From positions 1,123,522-1,187,521 of the forward strand of contig NZ_LMOR01000004.1 of the NCBI RefSeq assembly GCF_001424225.1: 64,000 nt of DNA, in the 5' to 3' direction. This DNA is from Microbacterium sp. Leaf151. GTDB lineage: Bacteria > Actinomycetota > Actinomycetes > Actinomycetales > Microbacteriaceae. Positions 43,037 to 51,961 of the stretch are shown piece after piece; the stretch's first letter is position 1, and every line of letters starts with the position of its first letter. Under the pieces are notes generated by a model, which had not been told where the DNA came from, did no database searches, and saw only the letters and a program-made list of their open reading frames with translations. The position numbers and the translations under genes were made by a program.

Positions 43037-44038
43037 GTGGCCGGGATCGACGACGTCGCGCGCGCGGCGGGAGTGTCGACGGCCACGGTCTCACGGGCGC
43101 TGAGCGGGCGCGGCTCGGTGTCGAGCGCGACGCGCGAGCGCGTGCTCGCCGCCGCCGGGAGCCTCGGTTACGTGGTGTCGGCGGCCGCGTCGACCCTCGC
43201 GACCGGCCGCGCACGGGCGGTCGGGGTGGTCGTGCCGTTCCTCGACCGGTGGTTCTTCAGCACCGTGCTCGCGGGCATCTCCGACGCGCTCGTGCGACGC
43301 GGCTACGACATCACGCTGTACAGCGTGAGCGCCGACCCGGCCGACCGGCGCCGCGTCTTCGACGACCACCTGCGGCGGCGACGCATCGACGCGGTCATCA
43401 CCATCGCCCTCGAGCTCGATGCCGAGGAGTCGTCGTCGCTGCGCAGCCTCGGCGTGCCGATCGTCGCGATCGCCGGCCCCAACCCCCTGCTCACCACGCT
43501 CACCGTCGACGATCTGGCCGTGGGGCGCCTCGCGACCGCGCATCTGCTCGGCCTCGGCCATCGACGCCTCGCCCACATCGGAGCGGATGCCGTGGCGGAC
43601 GCCGCCTCGTCGGTGCCGACCCTGCGACGCCGCGGCTTCGAGGAGACGCTGGCCGACGCCGGCATCGAGGCGCACGGCGTCGAACCGGCCGACTTCACCA
43701 TCGAGGGCGGATCGGGCGCGGCGGCCCGCCTGCTCTCGTCCGACGAGGCCCCCACGGCCCTGTTCGCCGCATCCGACGAAATGGCGATCGGAGCGATCCT
43801 CGCCGCGCGCGAGCTCGGCCTGCGCGTACCCGACGACGTCTCGATCATCGGCGTCGACGGGCACGAACTCGGTCGCTGGTTCGGCCTGACGAGCATCGAC
43901 CAGTTCGCGCGCGGACAGGGCGAGCGCGCCGCCGAGGTGGTGCTGCGCGCGCTCGACGGTGCCCGACCGGCCCGGGGTCTGGGCACCCTGCCGTTCGAGC
44001 TGGTCGACCGCGGCTCGACCGCGCCGCCGGGGCGCTGA
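43037..44038 (+). CDS. LacI family regulator of the GH13 gene
   Basis: A 333-residue LacI/GalR protein from GTG 43037 with a GGAGGA site. The helix-turn-helix is residues 2-50 (IDDVARAAGVSTATVSRAL), followed by the hinge region and a periplasmic-binding-like sugar domain (VGVVVPFLDRWFFSTVLAGI, DEMAIGAILAARELG, ISIIGVDGHE-like VSIIGVDGHELG). It probably represses the GH13 gene through TGCAAGCGCTTGCA and responds to an alpha-glucoside. Its last 40 bases are repeated downstream in a 74-base tandem duplication. Confidence 0.88.
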   Translation: MAGIDDVARAAGVSTATVSRALSGRGSVSSATRERVLAAAGSLGYVVSAAASTLATGRARAVGVVVPFLDRWFFSTVLAGISDALVRRGYDITLYSVSADPADRRRVFDDHLRRRRIDAVITIALELDAEESSSLRSLGVPIVAIAGPNPLLTTLTVDDLAVGRLATAHLLGLGHRRLAHIGADAVADAASSVPTLRRRGFEETLADAGIEAHGVEPADFTIEGGSGAAARLLSSDEAPTALFAASDEMAIGAILAARELGLRVPDDVSIIGVDGHELGRWFGLTSIDQFARGQGERAAEVVLRALDGARPARGLGTLPFELVDRGSTAPPGR

Positions 44039-44146
44039 TCCGTCCGGCTCACCGAGCGGCGTCGCGCAGAGTGCTGGTCGACCGCGGCTCGACCGTGCCG
44101 CCGGGGCGCTGATCCGTCCGGATCACCGAGCTGCGTCGCGCAAAGT
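43999..44146. repeat. 74-bp tandem duplication across convergent gene ends
   Basis: Copy 1 is 43999-44072 and copy 2 is 44073-44146, with four mismatches. Copy 1 holds the true end of the LacI gene plus a remnant of the neighbour's last codons (reverse TLRDAAR-stop). Copy 2 holds a remnant of the LacI end plus the true end of the minus-strand neighbour. Confidence 0.9.
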
Positions 44147-45415
44147 GCCGGTGACGGCGCCCGCCGGGTCGGTGACGAAGCACGACACACGGCGATCATC
44201 GACCAGCCACGTCTTGCGCGTGGGGCTCAGGTAGAAGTATTCGAGCACGGAGCGGTCATAGGCCATGCCGACGAAGCCGGAGAACGCCTCCACACAGCCC
44301 GCCTCCGCCCGATGAGCGATCTCCGCGTCGCCCGGATAGTCGTCCGCGGCCTTCGCGACCGAGAACGCTGCGTAGAGCTCATAGGTGTGCGGTGCCACAC
44401 AGTCGACGAGGGTGGCGTCGCTGATCTCGCCGCGTCCCCGTTGGGAGAAGCACTGACCCGGCTCGAGCGTGAAGGGCGGAACAGGCGTCTCCGAACCCGT
44501 CGGCGTGGTCGATGCAGAGGGGCTCGATGCGGAGACGCTCACCGGACTCAACACCGTCCGGGTGTCGACGGCCATCCCCCACACGCCCGCGACGATGGCC
44601 GCCCCCATGACGACCGTCAGCGCCGACCCGACGACGATCCCCGCGACCGCGACACCGCGCCCTCGTTCGGACGTGCGGCGCAGGGTGCCGAGGGCGAAGG
44701 CTCCGGCCACGATGCCGCCGATCGGTGCGATGAACCCCAGGACGAGCGCAAGCACCGCGACGGTGTTCACGGCCGGATCCTTCTCAAGGGCGGAAGCGTC
44801 GCTCACGGCGAGGGCGCCCCGCCCGCGCACGTCGTCCGGCGACGCGGCGTCAACGGCCACCGACTCGTCGTCCTCCGCGGCCCTCGGCCGCATCGACGCG
44901 CCGGGCCGTGCGTTCACGGTGCTCGAGTCTTCGCTCAGGGACGGCGCGCCGTCTCCGACATGCACCCCTTCGTCGTGCGCGACCCTCACCTCGACGGGCG
45001 TGGGGCCCACCGCGCCGACGGTCGCCGACACCGTCGAATCGCGGGCGGCACCGCCCGTGTCCGTCTCCTCTGTCGGCGGTGTGAGATCGTCGTCCACCGA
45101 GCCCTCGACGGACTCGGCGATCAGTCCGCGCTCGGCCAGCCGCATCCGGGCCACATGCGCCGCCGCGAAGACAACGGCGCTGCCCCCGTCATCGGCGAAG
45201 TGCGCGACGCTCCCGCCCGCCCAGGCGTCGACCCGCACGACGAAGCTCACTCGCGGTGCGACCGAACTCGAGCCGAACGCGTGCGCGTCGCGCTCGACGT
45301 CGAGCACATCGTCCCGCTCGCGCACGACGAAGCCCTGCTCCGACAGCGTGGCGGCAACAGCCGAGGATGCGCGATCAGGCGGGACGGTCAGGAACAGAGG
45401 CGATACTGCGGCCAT
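44123..45415 (-). CDS. DUF4190/septum-formation domain membrane protein (paralogue 1)
   Basis: A 430-residue protein. Residues 1-100 are a soluble domain; 100-205 a low-complexity acidic linker; 215-285 a DUF4190 two-helix membrane region (TVAVLALVLGFIAPIGGIVAG, here given in part); 320-430 a septum-formation-type domain (PF13845) with GQCFS, DCVAPHTYE and cysteines likely in disulfides outside the cell. ATG 45415 has a GGAGGT site. Function is unknown; the domain name comes from actinobacterial proteins linked to septation. The following gene on the same strand is a paralogue. Confidence 0.72.
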   Translation of the reverse strand: MAAVSPLFLTVPPDRASSAVAATLSEQGFVVRERDDVLDVERDAHAFGSSSVAPRVSFVVRVDAWAGGSVAHFADDGGSAVVFAAAHVARMRLAERGLIAESVEGSVDDDLTPPTEETDTGGAARDSTVSATVGAVGPTPVEVRVAHDEGVHVGDGAPSLSEDSSTVNARPGASMRPRAAEDDESVAVDAASPDDVRGRGALAVSDASALEKDPAVNTVAVLALVLGFIAPIGGIVAGAFALGTLRRTSERGRGVAVAGIVVGSALTVVMGAAIVAGVWGMAVDTRTVLSPVSVSASSPSASTTPTGSETPVPPFTLEPGQCFSQRGRGEISDATLVDCVAPHTYELYAAFSVAKAADDYPGDAEIAHRAEAGCVEAFSGFVGMAYDRSVLEYFYLSPTRKTWLVDDRRVSCFVTDPAGAVTGTLRDAAR

Positions 45416-45590
45416 CGGGTACCTCCGCGCAAACGATGCCGCGCCCGCGCGCAGCCCCGTTCACCGTAGATCCCGGTGGCACGAGGTCGGTGCGCGTTTC
45501 GAGACGCCCGCGGCAGTTCTCACCAGGCGATTCACCCGCTCAGCACCCGAAGACCGGGCCCGCGCGAAGCTCCTCGGGTCGACGGGTGCC

Positions 45591-46685
45591 TCAGAGGCCC
45601 GACCCGGCCAGGGATCCCACCGTCTGCTCGGCGTTCGGGTCGAAGAGCAGGCAGAAGATCTCGCGATCTCCCACCGCCCAGGTCTGCTCCGTCGGCCCTA
45701 CGAAGTAGTAATCGAGCCGGGACTCCTGGTAGGACACCCCCACGTACCCGCCGTACGCCGCCTCGCAGCCCTGCAGGGCCGCCGTCTCGATCGCCGCGTC
45801 GCCCGGGTAGGCGCCGTCGGCCACGTCGAACCCGCCGAAGGCCTCGTACGAGTGCGGCTGGGCGCAGTCCACGACGTTGTCGGCCGCGACGAACCCGCCG
45901 GGGAGATCGTCGAGGCAGGAACCGACGACGAGCGCGGACGGATCGAACGGCGCCTGCTCGTCGGGCGCGACGGTCACTCCTCCCTCCTCGGGGGGCGCGT
46001 ACGGGTCGACGGAGCCACCCGCGACCGTCAACGCCGAGAACACGAGGGTTCCGATGACGACGGTCGAGATGAAGAGGGTCAGTACACTTCCCGCCACGAT
46101 GCCGCCGAGGGCGAGGCCGCGGCCCTTCTCACCGGTGCGTTTGATCTGCGCCAGCGCGACGGCACCGGTCACGATGCCGGCGACCGGGACCACGAAGCCC
46201 AGCACTAGGGCGACGATGGCGACGACGTTCGTGCGGCTCGCCCCGGCCGTGCCGGCAGCGGACGACGCGTCGGCGGCCGGACCGCCGGGGTACCCCACCA
46301 CGTCGGGAGCCCCCGCCGACAGCGGTGCGGCCGGGATCTGCGCGAGCGTACCGGCCGCGGGTGCGGCGATGGCGAGCACACCCTGCTGCGCCAAGCGCGC
46401 CCCGACGAGCCGCGCGGCCTCACCAGCCGCCGTGCCGCCGGTGGGCACGGCGAGGTCGGCGCCGTCGTCCGAGGGCGCGAAGACCGCGAGCGTCCCCTCC
46501 GGCACCTCCGACAGGCGCACGTCGAATCGGTCGGGGACGACGTCGCCGTCGTCCGTCGCGATCCGCGACGCGACCAGCGCGTCGGAGGAGGCGGCGACGT
46601 CGAAGCCCTGGTCGGTGAGGGCCGCGGCCACGGCATCGCGCGCCGGATCCGCGGGGAGGGAGAGTCGCAGTTCGGCGGCCGCCAT
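45591..46685 (-). CDS. DUF4190/septum-formation domain membrane protein (paralogue 2)
   Basis: A 364-residue paralogue of the product of 44123-45415 with the same order: soluble N-domain (1-105), short linker, DUF4190 membrane pair (about 145-225: AIVALVLGFVVPVAGIVTG), and extracytoplasmic Cys-containing septum-formation domain (GSCLDDLPGG, DCAQPHSYE). ATG 46685 has an AGGAG site. The 175-base gap between the paralogues has no visible promoter hairpin or gene. A local duplication gave rise to the pair; identity is low, so it is old. Confidence 0.72.
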   Translation of the reverse strand: MAAAELRLSLPADPARDAVAAALTDQGFDVAASSDALVASRIATDDGDVVPDRFDVRLSEVPEGTLAVFAPSDDGADLAVPTGGTAAGEAARLVGARLAQQGVLAIAAPAAGTLAQIPAAPLSAGAPDVVGYPGGPAADASSAAGTAGASRTNVVAIVALVLGFVVPVAGIVTGAVALAQIKRTGEKGRGLALGGIVAGSVLTLFISTVVIGTLVFSALTVAGGSVDPYAPPEEGGVTVAPDEQAPFDPSALVVGSCLDDLPGGFVAADNVVDCAQPHSYEAFGGFDVADGAYPGDAAIETAALQGCEAAYGGYVGVSYQESRLDYYFVGPTEQTWAVGDREIFCLLFDPNAEQTVGSLAGSGL

Positions 46686-46792
46686 GGGTGCTCCTGAGGT
46701 CACTCGCCGCGGGCTCGCGGCGCTTGCTCATCCGCCGCGGGCTCGCAGCGTCGGTCCAGGTTAGCCCGCGGGTCGCGACGACGCCGTCGGGC

Positions 46793-47986
46793 TCAGCGGA
46801 TACGGCCGACCAGGTCGTCGCGCGTCAGGGTGTCGGCCGCGGCGAGCACCTCCCGCGCGGCATCCCGGGCGTCTTCGACGTTCCACAGCAGCACGCCCAC
46901 CACGCGACCGTCGTCGAGGTAGAACACGACGCCGCGCTCGCCGTCGATCCAGTCTTCGACGGTCTCGAGCGACGAGTCGAGCGTTCCGACGGCTTCGTAA
47001 CGGATGCCGAAGACCGCCGAGTAGTAGTAGGGCGTATGCGTGTACGGTTCGGCGGCCCCCGCGAGGTTGCGGCCGGCGGCCGCACCCTGCTCGTTGGCGT
47101 TGTCGACGTGCTCGACGCGACGGCGCCCGAGGAGGCGGTCGGGGTAGCTGGCGACATCCCCCGCGGCGTACACGTCGTCGACGGAGGTCCTCAACTGAGC
47201 GTCGACGTGCACGCCGTCGTCGACACGGAGTCCGGCGTCCTCCGCCAGCTCGGTGGCCACGTCGATGCCGAGACCGCTCACGACGGCATCCACGCGCACC
47301 TCGTCGCCGTTCTCGAGTTCGAGGCGGGCGCCGTCGGCATCCGCCTCTCCGCCTGAGACGCGGGAACCGGCGACGATCTCGACGCCCGCGTCGCGGAAGA
47401 GCTTCTCGAAGCGCTGGGCGAGGGCGGCGGGGAAGACGGCGTCGCCGAGGACGGCACCGGTGTGGATGAGGACGGTGTCGACGCCGTTCTGCACGAGGGC
47501 GGCGGCGAGCTCGGAGCCGATGTACCCGCCGCCGACGACGGCGATGCGTTCGACCTCTCCGGCGAGCCCGCGCAGGCGCCGGTAGTCCTCGGCGGTGCGG
47601 AAGGTCAGGGCGCGCTCGCCGTTCGACCGGTCGTCGATGGGGAGGGCGACGGGCGTGCCCCCGGTGGCGATGAGGAGCTTCGCGTACGAGAACGTCTCGC
47701 CCGCGGCATCCACTTCGTGCGCGTCGGGGCGGATCGCCGTCGCGCGAGTGCGCAACCGGATGTCGGCGCCGGTGTCGCCGGCCGTGCCGAGCGGCACCTT
47801 CTCCCAGGTGAACTCGTCGTCCGTCCACAGCTTCTTGCTGAGGGCGGGGCGCGTGTAGGGCTCGTCGACGTCGTCGCTCAGGATGCCGATCGTCCCGTCG
47901 GCGTCGATCTCGCGGATGCCGCGGGCGGCAGTGTCGGCGACCATTCCGCCGCCGACGATGAGGTAGTCGAAGTGTGTCGTGGTCAT
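46793..47986 (-). CDS. FAD-dependent NAD(P)H:ferredoxin-type reductase
   Basis: A 397-residue pyridine-nucleotide-disulfide oxidoreductase-like flavoprotein without redox cysteines: FDYLIVGGGMVADTAARGI (6-24) for FAD, IAVVGGGYIGSELAAAL (about 150-166) for NAD(P)H, and DVYAAGDVASYP (about 263-274). The layout suits ferredoxin/rubredoxin reductases or AIF-like NADH oxidoreductases. A separate ferredoxin or monooxygenase partner is not encoded next to it. ATG 47986 follows GAGGCT by six bases. Confidence 0.8.
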   Translation of the reverse strand: MTTTHFDYLIVGGGMVADTAARGIREIDADGTIGILSDDVDEPYTRPALSKKLWTDDEFTWEKVPLGTAGDTGADIRLRTRATAIRPDAHEVDAAGETFSYAKLLIATGGTPVALPIDDRSNGERALTFRTAEDYRRLRGLAGEVERIAVVGGGYIGSELAAALVQNGVDTVLIHTGAVLGDAVFPAALAQRFEKLFRDAGVEIVAGSRVSGGEADADGARLELENGDEVRVDAVVSGLGIDVATELAEDAGLRVDDGVHVDAQLRTSVDDVYAAGDVASYPDRLLGRRRVEHVDNANEQGAAAGRNLAGAAEPYTHTPYYYSAVFGIRYEAVGTLDSSLETVEDWIDGERGVVFYLDDGRVVGVLLWNVEDARDAAREVLAAADTLTRDDLVGRIR

Positions 47987-48073
47987 GCGGCCAGCCTCGC
48001 CGCCGCACCCGAACGGATCGGACGGCTTGCGGGGGTGCGCGGCATCCGGTAGCCCCCCGCACAACACCCAGCC

Positions 48074-48128
48074 GAGTGTCCAAGACACGCCGCCCCCGCA
48101 CCACGCACCCGGCGTGTCCTGGACACTC
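48074..48128. repeat. Family A palindrome, copy A8
   Basis: GAGTGTCCAAGACACGCCGC at the left and GGCGTGTCCTGGACACTC at the right. It lies in the 335-base divergent gap between the FAD reductase and the M20D gene, which otherwise holds A9 and a promoter. Confidence 0.9.
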
Positions 48129-48209
48129 ACCCCCCAGGGGACCCGCCCGGCGGACGCACCTCGCGGCGCGGGCGGGAGACCGCCCGCGGCGGGGCGGCGG
48201 CAGGGCCGG

Positions 48210-48270
48210 GTTGAGTGTCCAAGACACGCCGCCCCCGCACCACGCACCCGGCGTGTTCTGGACACCCAAC
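48210..48270. repeat. Family A palindrome, copy A9
   Basis: Its loop and inner arms are identical to A8 (CCCCGCACCACGCACCC), differing only in two arm positions and longer ends (GTTGAG/CCCAAC). A8 and A9 are therefore recent copies or have been converted. Confidence 0.9.
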
Positions 48271-48309
48271 GGGCGGGGTGGGCGCCGGCCGCGTGTCGAC
48301 GGGGCTGGG

Positions 48310-48315
48310 TAGGCT
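48310..48315 (+). promoter_or_regulatory. -10 box (TAGGCT) of the M20D gene
   Basis: TAGGCT ends six bases before ATG 48322, consistent with a leaderless transcript. Confidence 0.5.
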
Positions 48316-48321
48316 CGACCC

Positions 48322-49536
48322 ATGAGCGTCGACCTCGAGAGCCTGTACACCGACCTGCACGCCCACCCGGAATTGTCGTTCCAGGAGACGCGCACGGCCG
48401 GCGTCATCGCGCGGCATCTGAGCGAGTTGGGACTCGAGGTCGAAGAGGGCGTGGGCCGCACGGGCGTGGTCACGCGCATCGACAACGGCGAGGGTCCCGT
48501 CGTGTGGCTGCGCGCAGACATGGACGGCCTCCCGGTCGAAGAGCAGACCGGCCTCGCCTACGCCAGTACCGCCCGCGGCACGGATCCCGCCGGAAACGCG
48601 GTGCCCGTGATGCACGCGTGCGGTCACGACATGCACGTGACCGCCCTCATCGGCGCGCTCGAGCGCCTCGTCTCGACCCGTGAAGAGTGGTCGGGCACGA
48701 TCGTGGCGGTGTTCCAGCCCGCCGAAGAGTACGGAGCGGGCTCGCAGGCGATGATCGCCGACGGCGTGCTCGATCGCTACCCGACGCCCGACATCGTGCT
48801 CGGCCAGCATGTCACGCCGCTGCCCGCCGGCGTCATCGGCGTTCGGCCGGGCACGCAGATGGCGGCATCCGACGGGCTCACCGTCGTCCTGCACGGCCGG
48901 GGCGGCCACGGCTCGCGCCCGCACTCGACGATCGACCCGGTGGTGATGGCTGCGGCCACCGTCATGCGCCTGCAGACGGTCGTGTCACGTGAAGTCGACC
49001 CGCGCGACGTGGCCGTGGTCACCGTCGGCTCGATCCACGCGGGGCTGAAGAACAACATCATCCCGGCCGAGGCGAAGCTCGAGCTCAGCCTGCGCTACCC
49101 CGACGACGCCGCTCGCCAGCGCGTGATGACGAAGGTCGAGCGCATCATCCGGGCCGAGGCTGCGGCATCCGGAGCCGAGCAGGAGCCCACGATCAGCACC
49201 GATCACACCCTGCCGCCGACCATCAACGACGCGGATGCCACGGCTCGCCTGACCACGGCGTTCCGACGCTCGTTCGGCGAGGCCTCGGTCGTCGACCCCG
49301 GCATGTTCACCGGCAGCGAGGACGTGTCGTGGTTCGCGCGGGAGTCGGGCGCTCCGCTGGTGTTCTGGTTCTGGGGCGGTGTCGACCCCCAGGCGTTCGC
49401 GGATGCCATGGCCGGCGGCACGATGGAGCGCGACATCCCGACGAACCACTCGCCGTTCTTCGCACCCGTCATGCAGCCGACCATCGACCGCGGGGTCGAG
49501 AACCTCGTCGTGGCCGCGCGGGAGTTCCTCGGCTGA
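48322..49536 (+). CDS. M20D amidohydrolase (hippurate hydrolase-like)
   Basis: A 404-residue M20D metalloenzyme: LHAHPELSFQE (12-22), VWLRADMDGLPV (about 61-72), HACGHDMHV with the metal Cys/His (about 96-104), FQPAEEYGAG (about 132-141) and the bridging His region. Members hydrolyse N-acyl or aminoacyl amides such as hippurate, N-acetyl amino acids or indole-acetyl conjugates. It precedes hisD-1 in convergent orientation, and may feed the catabolic region. The substrate is unknown. Confidence 0.85.
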   Translation: MSVDLESLYTDLHAHPELSFQETRTAGVIARHLSELGLEVEEGVGRTGVVTRIDNGEGPVVWLRADMDGLPVEEQTGLAYASTARGTDPAGNAVPVMHACGHDMHVTALIGALERLVSTREEWSGTIVAVFQPAEEYGAGSQAMIADGVLDRYPTPDIVLGQHVTPLPAGVIGVRPGTQMAASDGLTVVLHGRGGHGSRPHSTIDPVVMAAATVMRLQTVVSREVDPRDVAVVTVGSIHAGLKNNIIPAEAKLELSLRYPDDAARQRVMTKVERIIRAEAAASGAEQEPTISTDHTLPPTINDADATARLTTAFRRSFGEASVVDPGMFTGSEDVSWFARESGAPLVFWFWGGVDPQAFADAMAGGTMERDIPTNHSPFFAPVMQPTIDRGVENLVVAAREFLG

Positions 49537-49615
49537 TCTCGGCCGCGCACAGCTGACGCATCGAGCCCCGCGGGGCGCCGCGGACGCGTCAGCGGCGCCC
49601 GGACGGCGCGCGAGC

Positions 49616-50938
49616 TCAGTCCTGCGCGTACGTCGCCAGGCGCATCGTCGCGGTTGCGCTGTGGGCCGCCATGCCCTCGGAGTCGGAGATCGTCTGCACG
49701 GCCTCCGCGAGGGATGGCGTCGCCGCGCGGCTGATGCGCTGGTAGGTGAGCGGCTTCACGAAGCGCGACACCGACAGGCCCGCGCTGTGCTTGGCTCCTC
49801 CCGCGGTGGGGAGCACGTGGTTCGTGCCCGCCATGCCCTTGTCGGAGTACGCGACCGTGCTCCAGGTGCCGAGGAAGAGGGAGCCGTAGTTGCGCAGGTT
49901 GTCGTGGTACCAGCCGTCATCGGTGGTGATGACCTCGAGGTGCTCGGGGGCCAGGTCGTCCATCAGGGCCACGGCGACATCGCGGTCGGCAGCGACCGTC
50001 ACCGTGCCGTAGTCGCGCCACGCGGGCCCGGCGATCGGCTCCGTGGCGAGCGTTTCGAGCTGGCGTTCGACCGCCGACATGACAGCCCGACCGTGTTCGT
50101 CCGACGTGGTCACGAGTGCTGCGGGCGAGTTCGGGCCGTGCTCGGCCTGACCGAGCAGATCGGCCGCCACGATCTCGGGGTCGGCGCTGTCGTCCGAGAG
50201 GACGGCGACCTCCGACGGGCCGGCGAGCAGGTCGATGGCGACCGTTCCGAAGAGCTGGCGCTTGGCCTCGGCCACGAAGGCGTTGCCCGCACCCACGAGC
50301 ATGTCGACCGGCAGGTCGCCCAACAGTCCGTAGGCCATCGCCGCGAGCGCCTGTACACCGCCGAGGACGAACACGCGGTCGACACCCGAGAGATGCGCCG
50401 CGTAGACGACGGCGTCGTTCGCGCCCCCGTCCGGCTGCGGCGGCGTGCAGGCGATGACGGTGGGCACGCCCGCAGCCTTCGCGACCCCGACCGTCATGAA
50501 CGCACTGGCGGTCAGGGGGAAGCGTCCCGCGGGAAGGTAGGCGCCGACGCGGGAGACGGGCACGTAGCGCACACCCGTCGTCAGACCCGGAACGAGCTCG
50601 GTCTCGAAGTCGTGCAGGCGACCCCGCTGCTCGGCGGCGAAAGCCTTCGTCCGCTCCGACCCCAGCTCGATCGCGGCGCGCAGGTCGGGGGCGAGCCGGT
50701 CGCCGCTCGAGGCGATCTGCGCGCTCGTCAACTCGATGTCGCCGCCCGCGTACCGGTCGAGGGAGCGCGCGTAGTCGAGCACCGCGTCGAGACCGCGACG
50801 CTGGATGTCGCCGAGCATCTTCGACACCGTCTCGATGACGGCCGGATCGCGCTGGGCGGCGGGGGCGTCGACCAGCGGGGTCTTGAGGTGGTGGAAGGAA
50901 CCGTCGAGGCGCTCCAGGAGCGCGGGCGTGAACTGCAT
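49616..50938 (-). CDS. Histidinol dehydrogenase family enzyme, catabolic paralogue 1
   Basis: A 440-residue HisD-family protein keeping the catalytic set: Q and H in GQAEHGPNSPA (zinc ligands), E/H in APEHLEV (general base), the Asp of SDKGMAGTNHVLP, and the late zinc His in EGMAAHS. HisD oxidises an alcohol to an acid in two NAD steps. It is not in a his operon; its neighbours are an M20D hydrolase and a divergent LysR gene, so it more likely belongs to the group of catabolic relatives such as sulfopropanediol 3-dehydrogenase. ATG 50938 is six bases after TAGCGT (leaderless). Confidence 0.75.
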   Translation of the reverse strand: MQFTPALLERLDGSFHHLKTPLVDAPAAQRDPAVIETVSKMLGDIQRRGLDAVLDYARSLDRYAGGDIELTSAQIASSGDRLAPDLRAAIELGSERTKAFAAEQRGRLHDFETELVPGLTTGVRYVPVSRVGAYLPAGRFPLTASAFMTVGVAKAAGVPTVIACTPPQPDGGANDAVVYAAHLSGVDRVFVLGGVQALAAMAYGLLGDLPVDMLVGAGNAFVAEAKRQLFGTVAIDLLAGPSEVAVLSDDSADPEIVAADLLGQAEHGPNSPAALVTTSDEHGRAVMSAVERQLETLATEPIAGPAWRDYGTVTVAADRDVAVALMDDLAPEHLEVITTDDGWYHDNLRNYGSLFLGTWSTVAYSDKGMAGTNHVLPTAGGAKHSAGLSVSRFVKPLTYQRISRAATPSLAEAVQTISDSEGMAAHSATATMRLATYAQD

Positions 50939-50944
50939 ACCGGA

Positions 50945-51010
50945 ACGCTAGAAGATCGCGACACACCCCACAAGAACGATGGATACGATGGAAACCACAG
51001 GGTTTACCAT
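50945..51010. promoter_or_regulatory. Divergent promoter region of hisD-1 and lysR with palindrome
   Basis: TAGCGT (50950-50945, minus strand) serves hisD-1 and TACCAT (51005-51010, plus strand) serves lysR, each six bases before its start codon. Between them AAACC-ACAG-GGTTT (50992-51005) is a palindrome suited to LysR binding and overlaps the lysR -10. Confidence 0.55.
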
Positions 51011-51016
51011 TGCCTC

Positions 51017-51943
51017 GTGACGATCACCCAGCTTCGCGCCTTCCTGGCCGCGCTCGAGAAGGGGTCGTTCACCGCCGCGGCGGTCGATCTCGATTCGACG
51101 CAGGCATCCGTCTCGGAGCTCGTGGCGCGCCTGGAGCGCGAGCTCGGCGTCGCGCTCTTCCAGCGCGGGGGCCGCCGTCTCGTGGCGACCGAGTCGGCTG
51201 TCGCGCTGCGCGCGCACGCCGAGCGAGCGGTGGCCGCGATCCACAACGGCATCGAGACCATGCGCGCGCTCACCGCGCTGGAGGCCGGCACCTGCACGTT
51301 CGGGGTGCTGCGCAACGCCGCCTACTACGACCTTTCGGAGCTGCTGCAGCGCTTCCACGAACGGCATCCCGGTGTGCGCGTGCGTCTCGTCGGAATCAAC
51401 TCCGCCCTCGTCGCCCGCTCGATCGCCGCGGGAGAGGTCGAGGCCGGACTGCTCGTCCTGCCCGTCGACGAGACCGGCCTGTCGATCACTCCCCTCTTCC
51501 GCGACGAGGTGGTCTTCGCGTCCGCGCGCGCCGACGCCCCGACGGCGCCCGTCGATCTCGCCGAGGTCGCGGCGGCGAAGCTCGTGCTCTACGACGCTTA
51601 CGCGGGCTGGGACGACCCCACGCGCCGCCAACTGCGCGAGAGGGCGCGCGCGCAGGGGCACTCCGTCGAACCGGCGATCGAGGTCGAGAACGTCGAGACG
51701 GCGCTGGGCCTGGTGGCATCCGGAACCGCGGACACGATCGTGTCGCGGTCGATCGCCGAGTCGCCGACCTTCCCGGCGCAGATCAAGGTCGTCCCGTTCG
51801 CGGAACCGCTGTACGACACGATCGCCCTCGCCCGCCGGGAGGGTGCCGACCTCTCCCCCGCGGCGCGGCGCCTGGCCGACATGGCGCAGCAGATGCTGCG
51901 AGCGCGGATGACCCGGCATCCGGGACGCGTCGCCCCCCAATGA
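51017..51943 (+). CDS. LysR family transcriptional regulator
   Basis: A 308-residue LysR protein: N-terminal helix-turn-helix (ITQLRAFLAALEKGSFTAAA, 3-22; ASVSELVARLERELG) and an effector domain from about residue 90. GTG 51017 follows the TACCAT -10 by six bases and has no ribosome site. It is divergent from hisD-1, its probable target, and convergent with the nitrilase gene. Its effector is unknown, perhaps the hisD-1 substrate. Confidence 0.85.
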   Translation: MTITQLRAFLAALEKGSFTAAAVDLDSTQASVSELVARLERELGVALFQRGGRRLVATESAVALRAHAERAVAAIHNGIETMRALTALEAGTCTFGVLRNAAYYDLSELLQRFHERHPGVRVRLVGINSALVARSIAAGEVEAGLLVLPVDETGLSITPLFRDEVVFASARADAPTAPVDLAEVAAAKLVLYDAYAGWDDPTRRQLRERARAQGHSVEPAIEVENVETALGLVASGTADTIVSRSIAESPTFPAQIKVVPFAEPLYDTIALARREGADLSPAARRLADMAQQMLRARMTRHPGRVAPQ

Positions 51944-51961
51944 GCCACGCACCCCGGAGGG

